A DNA stretch of 64,000 bases from Bog-159 sp963738375 (GCA_963738375.1 CAVTWL010000009.1:1-64000), one strand, 5' to 3'; counted from the first letter of the stretch, positions 1-8,579 are shown. The notes: generated by a model from the letters alone, not told the origin. Numbers and translations: made by a program.

Positions 1-461
1 CGACGTGGTCCACATGTTCATGGGCCAGGATATACCGTTCGCGGCGTCGGCCGCCGGCGGCGTCTATAATACAAGGACGGGCGGACCGCGCCCGACACGA
101 TCAACGTGCTGCTGGAATATCCATCGGAATTCACGGCCACGTTCGAAGCCACGCTGGTGCCCGGCATCACGGGCGCGGCCGTGGAAATTTGCGGCACGCA
201 GGGGCGATTTCTGATCGACCGCAGCCGCTACGAGTTCCATCCCGTGGGCCGAGGCGACAGCCGGTGATGGTGAAGGCGTTCAGCAACATCGACAGGACCA
301 CGTGAAGAATTTCCTGGATTGCGTACGTCGCGCAAGCGGCCGAACGGCGACGTGCTGGTGGGCACCGCTCGGCGCAGGCGTCGCACCTGGGGAATATTTC
401 GTACATGCAGAAGCGGCGCATCGATTTCGACCCGGTGCGCGAGGAGATCCTGCCGTTCTGA
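1..461 (+). CDS. Gfo/Idh/MocA-family oxidoreductase, C-terminal part, frameshifted
   Basis: Only the end of the gene is in the window. Joining frames gives one continuous protein tail: a GQDIPFAASAAGGVY stretch, then KDGRTAPDTINVLLEYP, then a beta-rich part with GAAVEICGTQGRFLIDRS, then NFLDCV and a final DPVREEILPF before the stop. The order of a DTINV..EYP strand, an 'EI.GT.G' strand and a terminal 'NFLDCVRSRK' helix is typical of the C-terminal substrate-binding domain of NAD(P)-dependent Gfo/Idh/MocA dehydrogenases. The family oxidises or reduces sugars, inositols and related compounds; the substrate cannot be read here. At least three single-base shifts (near 70, 250 and 340) break the reading frame. 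Confidence 0.6.
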
Positions 462-531
462 GGGCTGGAACGGCGGTGTTATACTGGCATTTAGCCGTAT
501 CGCCAATATAAACAGGATTGAGAGGTAGTTC

Positions 532-1091
532 ATGATTTCCGCAACACAACTGCGTCCGGGCATGGTGATCAAGTTCAACAACGACTTGTTCTCGGTCTTC
601 AGCATGACCCATCGTACGCCCGGCAATCTGCGCGGCTTCGTGCAGGCCAAGATGCGCAATCTGCAAAGCGGCACCATGATCGAGCACCGCTTCTCTTCGG
701 AAGACAAGGTGGAGAAGGCGCGTCGCTGGAAGAGCATGAGATGGAGTATTTGTACGACGACGGCGAGTACTACTATTTCATGAACACCGAGAACTACGAG
801 CAGATGCACCTGACGAAGGAACTGCTGGGCGATGCCGACGGACTACCTGATTCCGCAGTTGAAGGTGGCGGTGGAGTTTTACGAAGGCAAGCCGATCAGC
901 GTGGAACTGCCGGCGACCGTGGATTTGACTGTGGTCGAAACCGAGCCGGGCCTGAAGGGCGCGACGGTTTCCAACGTCACCAAGCCGGCCAAGATGGAGA
1001 CCGGCTGGTGGTGCAGGTTCCGCCGTTCATCACCGAAGGCGAGAAGATTCGCGTCAACACTGCGGAAGGCACTTATCAGGAGAGGGCCTGA
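532..1091 (+). CDS. efp: Elongation factor P (frameshifted)
   Basis: EF-P binds between the P and E sites of the ribosome and relieves stalling at polyproline stretches. The ATG at 532 is preceded by a GAGAGG ribosome binding site. The N-terminal KOW-like domain (MISATQLRPGMVIKFNNDLF, then the loop RTPGNLRGFVQAKMRN) is clear. The middle OB domain (MEYLYDDGEYYYFMNTENYE) and the C-terminal OB domain (VELPATVDLTVVETEPGLKG, then VPPFITEGEKIRVNTAEGTY) follow in other frames. The joined length of about 187 residues fits the family. In the usual position of the modified loop residue the loop reads RTPGNLRGF. Three frameshifts (near 720, 840 and 1010) interrupt the gene; since EF-P is normally retained, they are more likely sequence errors than decay. 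Confidence 0.88.
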
Positions 1092-2418
1092 AGAGCCGCC
1101 GCTAGTTCCGCTTCTTCGTCCGGCAGCACCGTCCGCAGATCCAGCACAACGCGTTTTTCTTCGATTCGCGCGATCACTGGCGGGTCGTTCTGTCTGCAGC
1201 TTTCGCTGCGCGGCGATTTCATCGTCGCACTGCGATGGCGATCAGCCAGGTGGGGATGGATTGCTCGGGCGTGGAGCCGCCGCCGATGACGGATTCTCCG
1301 GGCATCAACTCGGCGCTGAAGCCGGTGCGCGCGGATGCGGCTGAGCAAGGGCTTCGGCGCGCGCGCGGATTTCGCGGCGCTTTGCCGGATCATGCGCAGC
1401 GCCGGGACTTGCGTCCCATTGCTCCAGAGCAGATGTGCCGCAGCGTTGCTTCCAGTGCCTGGTAGATCAGTCTTGTCAGGCGCAGGGCGCGGAACAGCGG
1501 ATTGCGGCGCAGGCGCGCGACGAGCTCCGGCTTGCCGGCGAGGATGCCGGCTTGCGGACCGCCGAGCAGTTTGTCGCCGCTGAACGAAACCAGGTCGGCG
1601 CCGGCCTTCAGGCTGTCGCGCCACCAGCGGTTCGTCGATGCCGAACGGTCGCGAGATCCACCATGCAGCCGCTGCCCAGATCCTCATAGACCGGGATGCC
1701 GCGTTCGCGGCCGAGCGCGACCAGTTCGTGCAGCGTCGGGCCGCGCGGTGAAGCCGGTCGATGCGGAAATTGCTGGGATGGACGCGCAGGAGCAGCGCGG
1801 GTGCGTTCGTTGATGGCGTCGCGATAATCGGCGATGTGGTGCGGTTGGTGGTGCCGACTTCGCGCAGCACGGCGCCGGAGCGCGCCATGATGTCGGGGAT
1901 GCGGAAGCCGTCGCCGATTTCGATCAGTTCGCCGCGCGAGACGATGACTTCGCCGCCGGCCGCCAGTTCGTTGCAGCGCCAGGAAGATGGCGGCGGCGTT
2001 GTTGTTGACGGCGATGCCGGGCGCGCCGAGGAGCCGCTCGAGGAGGCCGGCCGGTGTGGATGTCGCGTTTGCCGCGCCGGCCGGTGGCGAGGTCGTATTC
2101 GAGGTTGGAATATGCCGGGAGAATGGTCTGCGGGCCCAGGGGCGCGCGTCCGAGGTTGGTGTGCAGGACGACGCCGGTGGCGTTGATGACGCGGCGCAGC
2201 GAGGGTTCGGCCAATGTCCGCAGCGCGCGTTCGACGCGCGCTTCGATCGGCGCCGCGGAGAGCATCGCGGTGGCGCTGGAGCGGATTTCGCGCCGCGCCT
2301 GGTCGAGCACGCGGCGGACTTCCGCGACTATCACGTGGTGCGGGATCCCGGGCGCGTGGACACGCTCGGCGATCTCGTGGACGGCGGGCAACTCGCGCAG
2401 TTTCTGGTTATCGCTCAA
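1076..2418 (-). CDS. selA: L-seryl-tRNA(Sec) selenium transferase (frameshifted)
   Basis: SelA is a PLP enzyme that converts seryl-tRNA(Sec) to selenocysteinyl-tRNA(Sec) using selenophosphate. Read backwards from about 2418, the protein contains RELPAVHEIAERV, then INATGVVLHTNLGRAPLGP, NLEYDLATGRRGKRDIH, SGAVLREVGTTNRT, ALLLRVHPSNFRI, and near 1600-1530 the PLP-lysine motif FSGDKLLGGPQAGI, all in SelA order. About 447 codons fits the usual length of about 460. The start is uncertain: a TTG at 2418 gives LSDNQKLRELPAV with no good ribosome binding site. Several frameshifts are present. The 3' end overlaps the end of efp on the opposite strand by 16 bases. No selB, selD or tRNA-Sec is seen in this window. 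Confidence 0.85.
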
Positions 2419-2487
2419 TGCTTGATGGTACAGAGGGGGCGCGGCAGTTGTCCAGAAGGGGCGACAAACAAGGTACACTAGTAGATT

Positions 2488-2565
2488 CGGGGCGTGGCTC
2501 AGCCTGGCTAGAGCGCCTGGTTCGGGACCAGGAGGTCGGTGGTTCGAATCCACTCGCCCCGACCA
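2488..2565 (+). tRNA. tRNA-Pro(CGG), CCA end encoded
   Basis: The sequence folds as a complete cloverleaf. A perfect 7-bp acceptor stem (CGGGGCG with CGCCCCG) closes it. The D arm contains GGCTCAGCCTGGCTAGAGC, the anticodon arm is CCTGG-TTCGGGA-CCAGG, the T arm holds TTCGAAT, and ACCA ends the gene. The anticodon at positions 34-36 is CGG, which reads the proline codon CCG. It closely resembles bacterial tRNA-Pro(CGG) genes, including the G-U pair closing the T stem. It lies between selA and a toxin-antitoxin pair, as single tRNA genes often do next to acquired modules. Confidence 0.95.
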
Positions 2566-2665
2566 AATTTCCCTGTACATTTCGAAGGCCAACCCAACCA
2601 TCCCTCCCAGCTTTCCGTGGCCACCCGCCGTGCCGGTTGTGGCAAACCGGTGAGGGAAGGATGCC

Positions 2666-2980
2666 ATGCGGGCGGAGATTCCAATTCCGACAGAGCAGCT
2701 CGAAGAGTTCTGCCGCAGGTGGAAGATCGCCGAACTGCGCGTGTTCGGATCTGCCCTGCGGGGGGATTTCCGCCCGGATAGCGACTTGGACCTGTTGGTA
2801 ACGTTCGCCCCGCACGCGGACTGGAGTCTGCTCGATCACGTCGCCATGGAAGAGGAGCTTTCCGGCATCGTCCGGCGCAGGGTGGATTTGGTATCGCAAC
2901 GCGCCATCGAGCGGAGCTCAAATTGGATTCGGCGCAAAGCCATCCTGGAAAGCGCGGGGCCCTACTTTGCCTCGAGATGA
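2666..2980 (+). CDS. MNT-type nucleotidyltransferase, antitoxin of an HEPN/MNT pair
   Basis: This 104-residue protein has the minimal nucleotidyltransferase signature: GSALRGDF at residues 28-35 followed by DSDLDLLV, i.e. GS...D-x-D with the catalytic aspartates. In characterised HepT/MntA pairs the MNT protein AMPylates a tyrosine of the HEPN RNase toxin and so silences it. The ATG at 2666 is preceded by AGGGAAGG about six bases upstream. The stop overlaps the start of the HEPN partner, which is the normal layout. It is intact, unlike its partner. The function as antitoxin is inferred from motif and neighbour. Confidence 0.85.
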   Translation: MRAEIPIPTEQLEEFCRRWKIAELRVFGSALRGDFRPDSDLDLLVTFAPHADWSLLDHVAMEEELSGIVRRRVDLVSQRAIERSSNWIRRKAILESAGPYFASR

Positions 2981-3303
2981 CGCGCATCTTCTCGATATCC
3001 TCAAGGCCGCCCGCCGGCAATCGAATTCAAGGGCCCCGTAGAGAAAGCGGCGTTCCTCGAAGATCCGAAAACACAATCGGCAGACTGCACCAACTCCTGA
3101 TTGTCGGGGAGGCGGTCAAAAGGACATCGCCGGAATTTCGGGACGCTCACCCCGAGGTGCCCTGGAAGCTGATTGCCGGAACCCGCGACAAACTGATCCA
3201 CTTCTACGAGGGCGTGGACCTGGTCGAGGTCTGGAAGATGGTGACTTCCGATCTGTCTGAACTCATCCGCCTGATTGAACCTTTGGCCCCGCATGTGCCG
3301 TGA
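2967..3303 (+). CDS. HEPN-domain (DUF86) toxin, frameshifted
   Basis: Joined frames give DDAHLLDILKAARR, then AIEFKGPVEKAAFLEDPKTQ, then LHQLLIVGEAVKR, then IAGTRDKLIHFYEGVD and a helical end. RDKLIHFY matches the R-x4-H-x-Y active-site motif of HepT-type HEPN ribonucleases; the tyrosine is the residue AMPylated by MntA in studied pairs. About 110 residues is the normal length. The likely start is a TTG at 2967 that overlaps the MNT gene by 14 bases. Two single-base shifts (near 3017 and 3082) break the frame. If they are real, the toxin would be dead; the error pattern around it suggests they are not. Confidence 0.7.
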
Positions 3304-3607
3304 CGGTGGCGGGCTGTAGGCCGCTTCACAACGCTACACCTGCGCTTTGGCAGTCCCGACTGGGTCCGCCAAACGTCAGTAGCCAGCGGCGACTAAACAT
3401 AATCGGCCGCTGGCCGGAGAGCCCAGGCCCGGGAAATTTGGGAAGCCAACTGGGGGACGCGAGGACCGCGCCCGCCTATAGCTTTTCTGATGCATCGCGC
3501 TACCCGAGAATCCCGATAGCGGGCGTTGCGCCATTGGTCTCTTGGGTTGGGGAAAGTGCCGCCGGTATTTAGAATCGACGACCTCGCGCAACAGTCGCTC
3601 GGCGGAA

Positions 3608-3914
3608 TCAAGACCCCGCCGTTCCCTTTCTGATCCACGGCGTGAGAACGGTATAGACCGGCACTGCTGTAGGCCGCGCGGCACGCCTGCGGATCAGCCG
3701 GCGGCCGATCAGATGGGCCAAGCGCAATCTGCACGGTCCGCCGGGAGATACCGGTCAACTCCGCCAGCACGGCGTGGCTCATGGCAACCGATTCCCGTCC
3801 GGCGCCGTGGGTGTGACGGTACAGTTGCAAATACACAAGGAACGCCGCGCTCGACCGGCTATGCGAAACCAGGTCGCGCATTAGCGTGTCGATGACATAA
3901 GGATCGGATCTCAT
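3608..3914 (-). CDS. Small helix-turn-helix protein, one frameshift
   Basis: The ATG at 3914 starts MRSDPYVIDTLMRDLVSH, followed by a helical segment and a clear helix-turn-helix: MSHAVLAELTGISRRTVQIAL. After one extra base near 3725 the frame continues as AHLIGRRLIRRR and ends with TVLTPWIRKGTAGS at a TGA, giving about 101 residues. The order of recognition helix and basic wing suggests a winged-helix DNA-binding protein. Its target is unknown. Two GCTATAG boxes lie directly upstream of its start (see the entry at 3916). Between 3304 and 3607 I see no other gene. Confidence 0.55.
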
Positions 3915-3915
3915 C

Positions 3916-3937
3916 GCTATAGTAATTGTAGCTATAG
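3916..3937. promoter_or_regulatory. Direct repeat GCTATAG-N8-GCTATAG at the start of the HTH gene
   Basis: Two copies of GCTATAG are separated by eight bases, TAATTGTA. Since CTATAG is itself palindromic, the pair also forms an inverted repeat. It begins two bases before the ATG of the minus-strand HTH gene, where a repressor would block transcription or initiation. An operator for the HTH protein itself is an inference from position and symmetry. Confidence 0.4.
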
Positions 3938-4006
3938 CAGGGGCTGCACCGATTCGCGAGGCGGGCGTTGCTTTCGGACAGTCCGGATTGGCATGCTGAG
4001 CTATAT

Positions 4007-4372
4007 ATGATCAAACGAATTAAGTTCTTGGGCATTCCCGTGCGAGACCAGGACCGGGCACTGCGGTTCTACACCGGCAAACTCGGATTCCGGATTCTCA
4101 CCGATCAGGAGTTCAATGAGAAGCAGCGTTGGATTGAGCTTTCGATTCCCGGCGCCGAAACGGGTATCGTCCTGTTTACTCCGGAGGGTCAAGAGGACCG
4201 CATCGGGACATTTGTGAATACATCCTGGGAAGTGGACAACGTGGAGAAGACCTACGAAGAACTGCTGGCGAAGGGAGTCGAATTTAAAGGGCCGCCGCAA
4301 TCGCAGCCATGGGGAACCTTCGTGATTCTCTTGGACTCGGAGGGCAATCAAATCGTCCTCGGGTCTCGCTGA
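4007..4372 (+). CDS. VOC-superfamily (glyoxalase-like) protein
   Basis: The protein (121 residues from the ATG at 4007) starts IKRIKFLGIPVRDQDRALRF and has YTGKLGFRI, the classic first beta-alpha-beta unit of the vicinal oxygen chelate fold. GPPQSQPWG and ILLDSEGNQIVL mark the second half. Metal-site candidates are the E of WIELSI and the E of DSEGNQ. VOC proteins are metal-dependent lyases, dioxygenases or drug-binding proteins; the substrate is not predictable. A longer reading frame begins at 3968, but the first 13 residues are outside the fold. Confidence 0.85.
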   Translation: MIKRIKFLGIPVRDQDRALRFYTGKLGFRILTDQEFNEKQRWIELSIPGAETGIVLFTPEGQEDRIGTFVNTSWEVDNVEKTYEELLAKGVEFKGPPQSQPWGTFVILLDSEGNQIVLGSR

Positions 4373-4383
4373 ATCGTGGGGAT

Positions 4384-4788
4384 CTACAGATTCACATCCC
4401 AGACTTTGAAGACATGCTGGTGGGCATCGAGATCCACGCGGCGCCCCCGGAATTGCACGCCTTCCATCTGCAAGCGAAGCCGCTGTTCCGCCGCCGATTC
4501 AAAACGCGTTTTCAGCTCGCCGCCTGCCCCAATGACGCGCTGCCACGGCAGCGAACCGGGAGGGTCGGTGCGCAGCAGGCGCGCCACGGCGCGGTGATAC
4601 AGCGGATATCCAGCCGCGGCCGCCACCTGCCCATAAGTCGCAACTTTGCCTTTTGGAATGGAGAGGATCATGCGCCGGATCGCCGCATCGCGCAGGCCGC
4701 TCGGACGCGCGCTTTCCTTCGTAATTTGCCGGACCAGTTTCCTGGACAGGGCTGACGGCGTCTTGGCGATGGAGGCGTTTTTTCGCAC
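4384..4788 (-). CDS. Alkyltransferase-like (ATL) protein, MGMT family without the catalytic cysteine
   Basis: The core ILSIPKGKVATYGQVAAAAG followed by HRAVARLL and PWQRVIGAGG is the DNA-binding and active-site region of O6-alkylguanine-DNA alkyltransferases. The reactive PCHRV motif is replaced by PWQRV, so the acceptor cysteine is a tryptophan. This is the hallmark of ATL proteins, which bind alkylated guanine without repairing it and hand the lesion to nucleotide excision repair. The GTG at 4788 gives 134 residues; an internal ATG at the MILSIPKG stretch would give a more typical length of about 95. Its stop faces the VOC gene 11 bases away. Confidence 0.85.
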   Translation of the reverse strand: MRKNASIAKTPSALSRKLVRQITKESARPSGLRDAAIRRMILSIPKGKVATYGQVAAAAGYPLYHRAVARLLRTDPPGSLPWQRVIGAGGELKTRFESAAEQRLRLQMEGVQFRGRRVDLDAHQHVFKVWDVNL

Positions 4789-4828
4789 TGGTCAGTTCGT
4801 TTCCTCGCGCGGCGGCGTACCGCCTCCT

Positions 4829-5551
4829 CTAACAATATCCCAGCGCCGCCAGCACCTGGTTGGCATCCGCCAACTGAAAAGCTCCCGCCGGTGCGCATCG
4901 CGGGCACAGCGCCGCCGTGTCCTTCGAGTAATTCGGTTCGAAAAGCAGTCCGGTTCGCGCGGGGATCAATTCCCGCAGCAACCGATCGGCCTCTCGAAAC
5001 GTCGCCGGGTGGAAAGGCTTGCGCTGATCCTGCCAGGCTGTTTCCACTTCGTCCGGGTTCGCCAGGTCCGCCAAGCGCAGGTAGTCACGCGCGTACTTGG
5101 ATGGCACGGGAACGCCCTGCGACAGATCCAGCGCGAGTCGGGCCGCTCTGGCCAGCAGGTCTTCCAAAGAAATCAAGTGGACCCGGCCGTATGGCAGATC
5201 CACGAGTTCCGTCCTTCGCATGGTCGCGCCGAATGCCCGGAAAACATCCATGCGCAGGGAGCGGTCCGCGTCGACAAACTGCATCAATGTCTTGCCCGGC
5301 GGGTCCAGCGGATGAATATGGCGGAACATAAAATCGCCAGCGAGGCTCCGCGGGATGCAGTCGAACGAATCGACGATGAAGTCGATATCGTTTAATGAGC
5401 GCATCAGCGGCCGGCGGCCTCGCCGCAAATGGTGAATCTCGGTGGCAAAGCCGCCTGTAAGAGCCCAGCGCGAAATGTCGTGCCGTGCGAGGTTCTCAAA
5501 GGCCTGAAGGGCGCGCTGGCCGTCGCCCGCGGAAAGAAAACTTAGGAACAT
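4829..5551 (-). CDS. Nucleotidyltransferase-like protein (AbiEii-type fold)
   Basis: The protein has ALTGGFATEIHH near residue 32, RSLNDIDFIVDSF near residue 54, and RMDVFRAFG in the middle, then SLEDLLARAARL. This resembles nucleotidyltransferase-fold proteins of the AbiEii/'nucleotidyl transferase' group, in which G-G and D-x-D residues bind NTP and metal. No AbiEi antitoxin gene is adjacent. I chose the ATG at 5551 because GGAAAGG lies seven bases upstream; a TTG at 5566 would add five residues and touch the permease stop. The close spacing to the upstream permease gene suggests co-transcription. The function is not known. Confidence 0.7.
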   Translation of the reverse strand: MFLSFLSAGDGQRALQAFENLARHDISRWALTGGFATEIHHLRRGRRPLMRSLNDIDFIVDSFDCIPRSLAGDFMFRHIHPLDPPGKTLMQFVDADRSLRMDVFRAFGATMRRTELVDLPYGRVHLISLEDLLARAARLALDLSQGVPVPSKYARDYLRLADLANPDEVETAWQDQRKPFHPATFREADRLLRELIPARTGLLFEPNYSKDTAALCPRCAPAGAFQLADANQVLAALGYC

Positions 5552-5566
5552 AAACTGCCTTTCCAA

Positions 5567-8101
5567 CTATTCATATCGCAGTGAGGTCATCGGATCCACC
5601 GCAGCCGCGCGCCGCGCCGGACCCCACGCTGCTGCCAGTCCGGTGGCAGCCAGCAACGCCGCCACAATCACAAATGTTACCGGATCGGCCGGTTGCAGGC
5701 CCGGAACCAGAAACATCGCCAGCGGCTTCACCAGGAAGAAGGCGCACAGCAATCCGGCCGCGGAACCCGCCGCGATCAGGCGGCCCGCGCTGCCCAGGAC
5801 CATGATGGCGATGTCGCGCCGATCGGCCCCCAACGCCAGCCGCAGCCCGATCTCGCGGGAACGCCGGCTTACGGCGTAGACCATCACGCCGTACAGCCCG
5901 ATGGTGGCCAGCATCAGCCCCAACACGCCGATGCTGCCGAACAGCACCGCGCCAACCTGGCTGGGCAGGAATGCCAGCCCGATGCTCGAATAGAGCGTCG
6001 CCACGCTGACGCCGGCATTCGGTTCCAGGCGGCGCAGCGCGGCTTGCACGGCGCGGATCTGCGGGCCCGGCTGCGCGGCCGCCCGCACCACGAATTGCAC
6101 GCGGGTCCGGTCGGCGTCCACGGCCGAAATGTCTTCGTACAACTGCGCCTGCGGCTCCTCGCCCAGCGAAAGATTCTTGGTGTCTTTCACCACTCCCACC
6201 ACAACATTGGGAGTCTTGTTCTCGCCCCAGATGAATTGCCGGCCCAGCGGATTGCCGCCGCCAAAGACGCGCTGCGCGAACGTGCGGTTCACGATTACCG
6301 GCCGGCCGGCGCCATCCCCGCCTGGCTGGAATGTCCGGCCGCGCAGCAATGCGATCCCCATGGTGCGGAAGTAATCCGGCGAAACGCCATTCCAGCGGAA
6401 GAGCTGGCGTACTTCCTTGTTGCTCTCGACCAGCCTCAGCTTGGTATTGAAGGTGATGCCGCCGGTGAAGGGAATCACGCGCGCCGCCGCCGCGGATTCA
6501 ATGCCGGGAACGGCATCGAGTTCGCGCAGCGCCTCGGCCACGTAGACTCTCTGCCGGGCGATATCTTTGTAAGCCTGCGGCGGCAGGTTCACGTCCGCGT
6601 AAACCGTGTGGCGGACGTCGAAGCCGGGATCGATGGCGCTCGATCGCCACAGGTTGCGCAGGAAGAGGAAACCGGCCGTTAGCACCACCAGCGAGAGCGC
6701 CAACTGCGCCACCACCAGCGTGCGTTGCAAACGCATCCGGCCTTCCCTATGCAGGCCCGGCGCGATCGAATGGCGGATCGAGCGCCAAGCCGGCAGCACG
6801 CCGCAAGCGATGGTGGTCAAGACCGCCAGCATGATGGCGTACAGGGTGACGCGCCAGTCGAGAGTGATGTGCAAGCGGATGGGAACGGGAAGCGGCAGTT
6901 GATAACTTTCAACCGCCTTTGCCATAGCCTGCCGCAGCACCAGGCCGCAGGCCGCGCCGAGAAGCGAAAGCAGCGCGGATTCCACCAGGAGTTGTTGGAA
7001 AAGCCTGCCGCGTCCGGCGCCGAGGGAAAGCCGGATGGCGAGTTCCTGCCGGCGGGCCGATCCGCGCGCCAGCAGCAGGCTGGCGACATTCACGCAGGCG
7101 ATCATCAGCACCAGCCCGACCACCACCAGCAGAGTTACGAAGAACAACCCCACGGTCTGCGCCTGCGACTCGGTGCGGATGCGGTCCATCCCTCCCGCCG
7201 CTGCGATCTGCACTTCATCCGCGTATTTGAATTTCTCCGGCAGCGTGCGATCCAGCCGGCGCGCCACGTTTACGACACCGGCTCGAGCCTGGGCGATGGT
7301 CATGCCCGGTTTCAGACGGGCGCTGATGGCTAACACCGTGTCCTCGAGATACTGTGGGACGTACAAGTCGGGCGAAAATCCGAAACCCAGGATTGAGCGA
7401 AAGTTAGCGGGCAGGACTCCCACGATGGTGTAAGGCCTGCCGTCCAGGCGCAGCATTCTGCCGATCACACCGGGGTATCCCTGCAACTGCGCGCGCCAGA
7501 AATGGTCGCTCACCACCGCTACCTGGTCCGAGTCCTGTTCCGTGCTGCCGCGGCCCAAGGCCATGGGAATCCCCAGCGCCGTGAAGTAGTTCTTGGTGTG
7601 CTGCACGCCGAAGATCTGGCGGGTCGCGGCGCCATCGTTCCAGTTGATGTAGTTCTCTTCGTTGGATCCCACTACGTCTTGAAATAAGCCGCTGGCGCGT
7701 ACGAACTCCACCGCTTCCTTCTTCGCGTGGCTATTGCCGCCGAGCCGGATGGTCACGACCGAACGCGCATCGGTCACCGACGGTTCGCTCAGCAGGAACT
7801 CCACGGCCATCGAAAAAATGCCGGTGTTGATGCCGATGCCGAGGCCCAGCGAAAGCGTAGCGGCGATCACCAGCGCCGGACTGCGGCCCAGGCTGCGGAT
7901 GCCGTACAGCACGTCGCGCCACATGTTTTCGATCCACGCGAAGCGCCACAGATCGCGCGCCTGCTCTTCGATGACGGTGCGATTGCCCAGCGGGATGGGG
8001 TTGCCGTTTTCGGCCGCCATCTCGCGATGGAAGGCCAATTCGGTCTCCAAATCGCGCTCCATCGTCCGGCGGCGAAAGAGTTTCAGAAAGAAACGGGACA
8101 T
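5567..8101 (-). CDS. ADOP-type ABC transporter permease (MacB/FtsX family)
   Basis: The protein has 844 residues. An N-terminal cytoplasmic prefix (FFLKLFRRRTMERDLETELA) precedes the first membrane segment near residues 70-90. It is followed by a periplasmic MacB core domain, three FtsX-type membrane segments near 320-430, a second MacB core and three more segments at the end (VMVYAVSRRSREIGLRLALG). This duplicated architecture with the prefix is the 'acidobacterial duplicated orphan permease'. No ATPase gene is next to it, which is usual for the class. The substrate is unknown; related systems act in efflux or mechanotransmission across the envelope. The PadR gene 18 bases upstream probably controls it. 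Confidence 0.92.
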   Translation of the reverse strand: MSRFFLKLFRRRTMERDLETELAFHREMAAENGNPIPLGNRTVIEEQARDLWRFAWIENMWRDVLYGIRSLGRSPALVIAATLSLGLGIGINTGIFSMAVEFLLSEPSVTDARSVVTIRLGGNSHAKKEAVEFVRASGLFQDVVGSNEENYINWNDGAATRQIFGVQHTKNYFTALGIPMALGRGSTEQDSDQVAVVSDHFWRAQLQGYPGVIGRMLRLDGRPYTIVGVLPANFRSILGFGFSPDLYVPQYLEDTVLAISARLKPGMTIAQARAGVVNVARRLDRTLPEKFKYADEVQIAAAGGMDRIRTESQAQTVGLFFVTLLVVVGLVLMIACVNVASLLLARGSARRQELAIRLSLGAGRGRLFQQLLVESALLSLLGAACGLVLRQAMAKAVESYQLPLPVPIRLHITLDWRVTLYAIMLAVLTTIACGVLPAWRSIRHSIAPGLHREGRMRLQRTLVVAQLALSLVVLTAGFLFLRNLWRSSAIDPGFDVRHTVYADVNLPPQAYKDIARQRVYVAEALRELDAVPGIESAAAARVIPFTGGITFNTKLRLVESNKEVRQLFRWNGVSPDYFRTMGIALLRGRTFQPGGDGAGRPVIVNRTFAQRVFGGGNPLGRQFIWGENKTPNVVVGVVKDTKNLSLGEEPQAQLYEDISAVDADRTRVQFVVRAAAQPGPQIRAVQAALRRLEPNAGVSVATLYSSIGLAFLPSQVGAVLFGSIGVLGLMLATIGLYGVMVYAVSRRSREIGLRLALGADRRDIAIMVLGSAGRLIAAGSAAGLLCAFFLVKPLAMFLVPGLQPADPVTFVIVAALLAATGLAAAWGPARRAAAVDPMTSLRYE

Positions 8102-8119
8102 GTATTCTCCTATGGCGAT

Positions 8120-8458
8120 TTACGGTTGACGCGCCAGCACGCGCGCCACAGCCAGCGACAGGCGGGTCCAGGTGTCTTGTTCGGCGGCCAGCAGTTTCTT
8201 GCCGCGTTTGGTGATCTCGTAGAATTTTGCTTTGCGATTGTTTTCCGAAAGCCCCCACTGGGCGGCGATGGCGCCGTCCAGTTCCAAGCGGTACAGCGCG
8301 GGGTAGAGCGAGCCTTCCTCGACTTTCAGCACCTGGTCGGACAGCAGATGAATGGTTTGCGCGATGGAATAGCCGTGCAGCGCGCCGCGCTGCAGCGCGT
8401 GCAGAATGAGCAGGTCAAGCGTCCCCTGCAGCAGCGTGGGAGATTCGGATTTGCCCAT
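8120..8458 (-). CDS. PadR-family transcriptional regulator
   Basis: The 112-residue protein begins with TLLQGTLDLLILHALQRG and HGYSIAQTI, then VEEGSLYPALYRLELDGAI, the wing YEITKRGKKLL and a short helical dimerisation end. This is a PadR winged-helix repressor of the short class. It precedes the ADOP permease by 18 bases on the same strand, the standard pairing in acidobacteria, so it most likely represses its own operon. A near-identical 12-base element lies before both genes (8468-8479 and 8108-8119) and is a candidate operator. Confidence 0.92.
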   Translation of the reverse strand: MGKSESPTLLQGTLDLLILHALQRGALHGYSIAQTIHLLSDQVLKVEEGSLYPALYRLELDGAIAAQWGLSENNRKAKFYEITKRGKKLLAAEQDTWTRLSLAVARVLARQP

Positions 8459-8579
8459 AACATCGCTTCCTATGACGATCTATGGGTAGAGTACGATGCG
8501 GGGCGGGGATTGGTTCAAAATTATTTTGCGGATCTTTCCGTCGGGTGTTACTCTGATGTCGCCGGTTTCGGACTTGGCT

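Noticed and set aside
2488..2565. Possible tRNA-Sec next to selA
   Set aside because: The cloverleaf is standard, with a short variable arm and the anticodon CGG, so it is tRNA-Pro.
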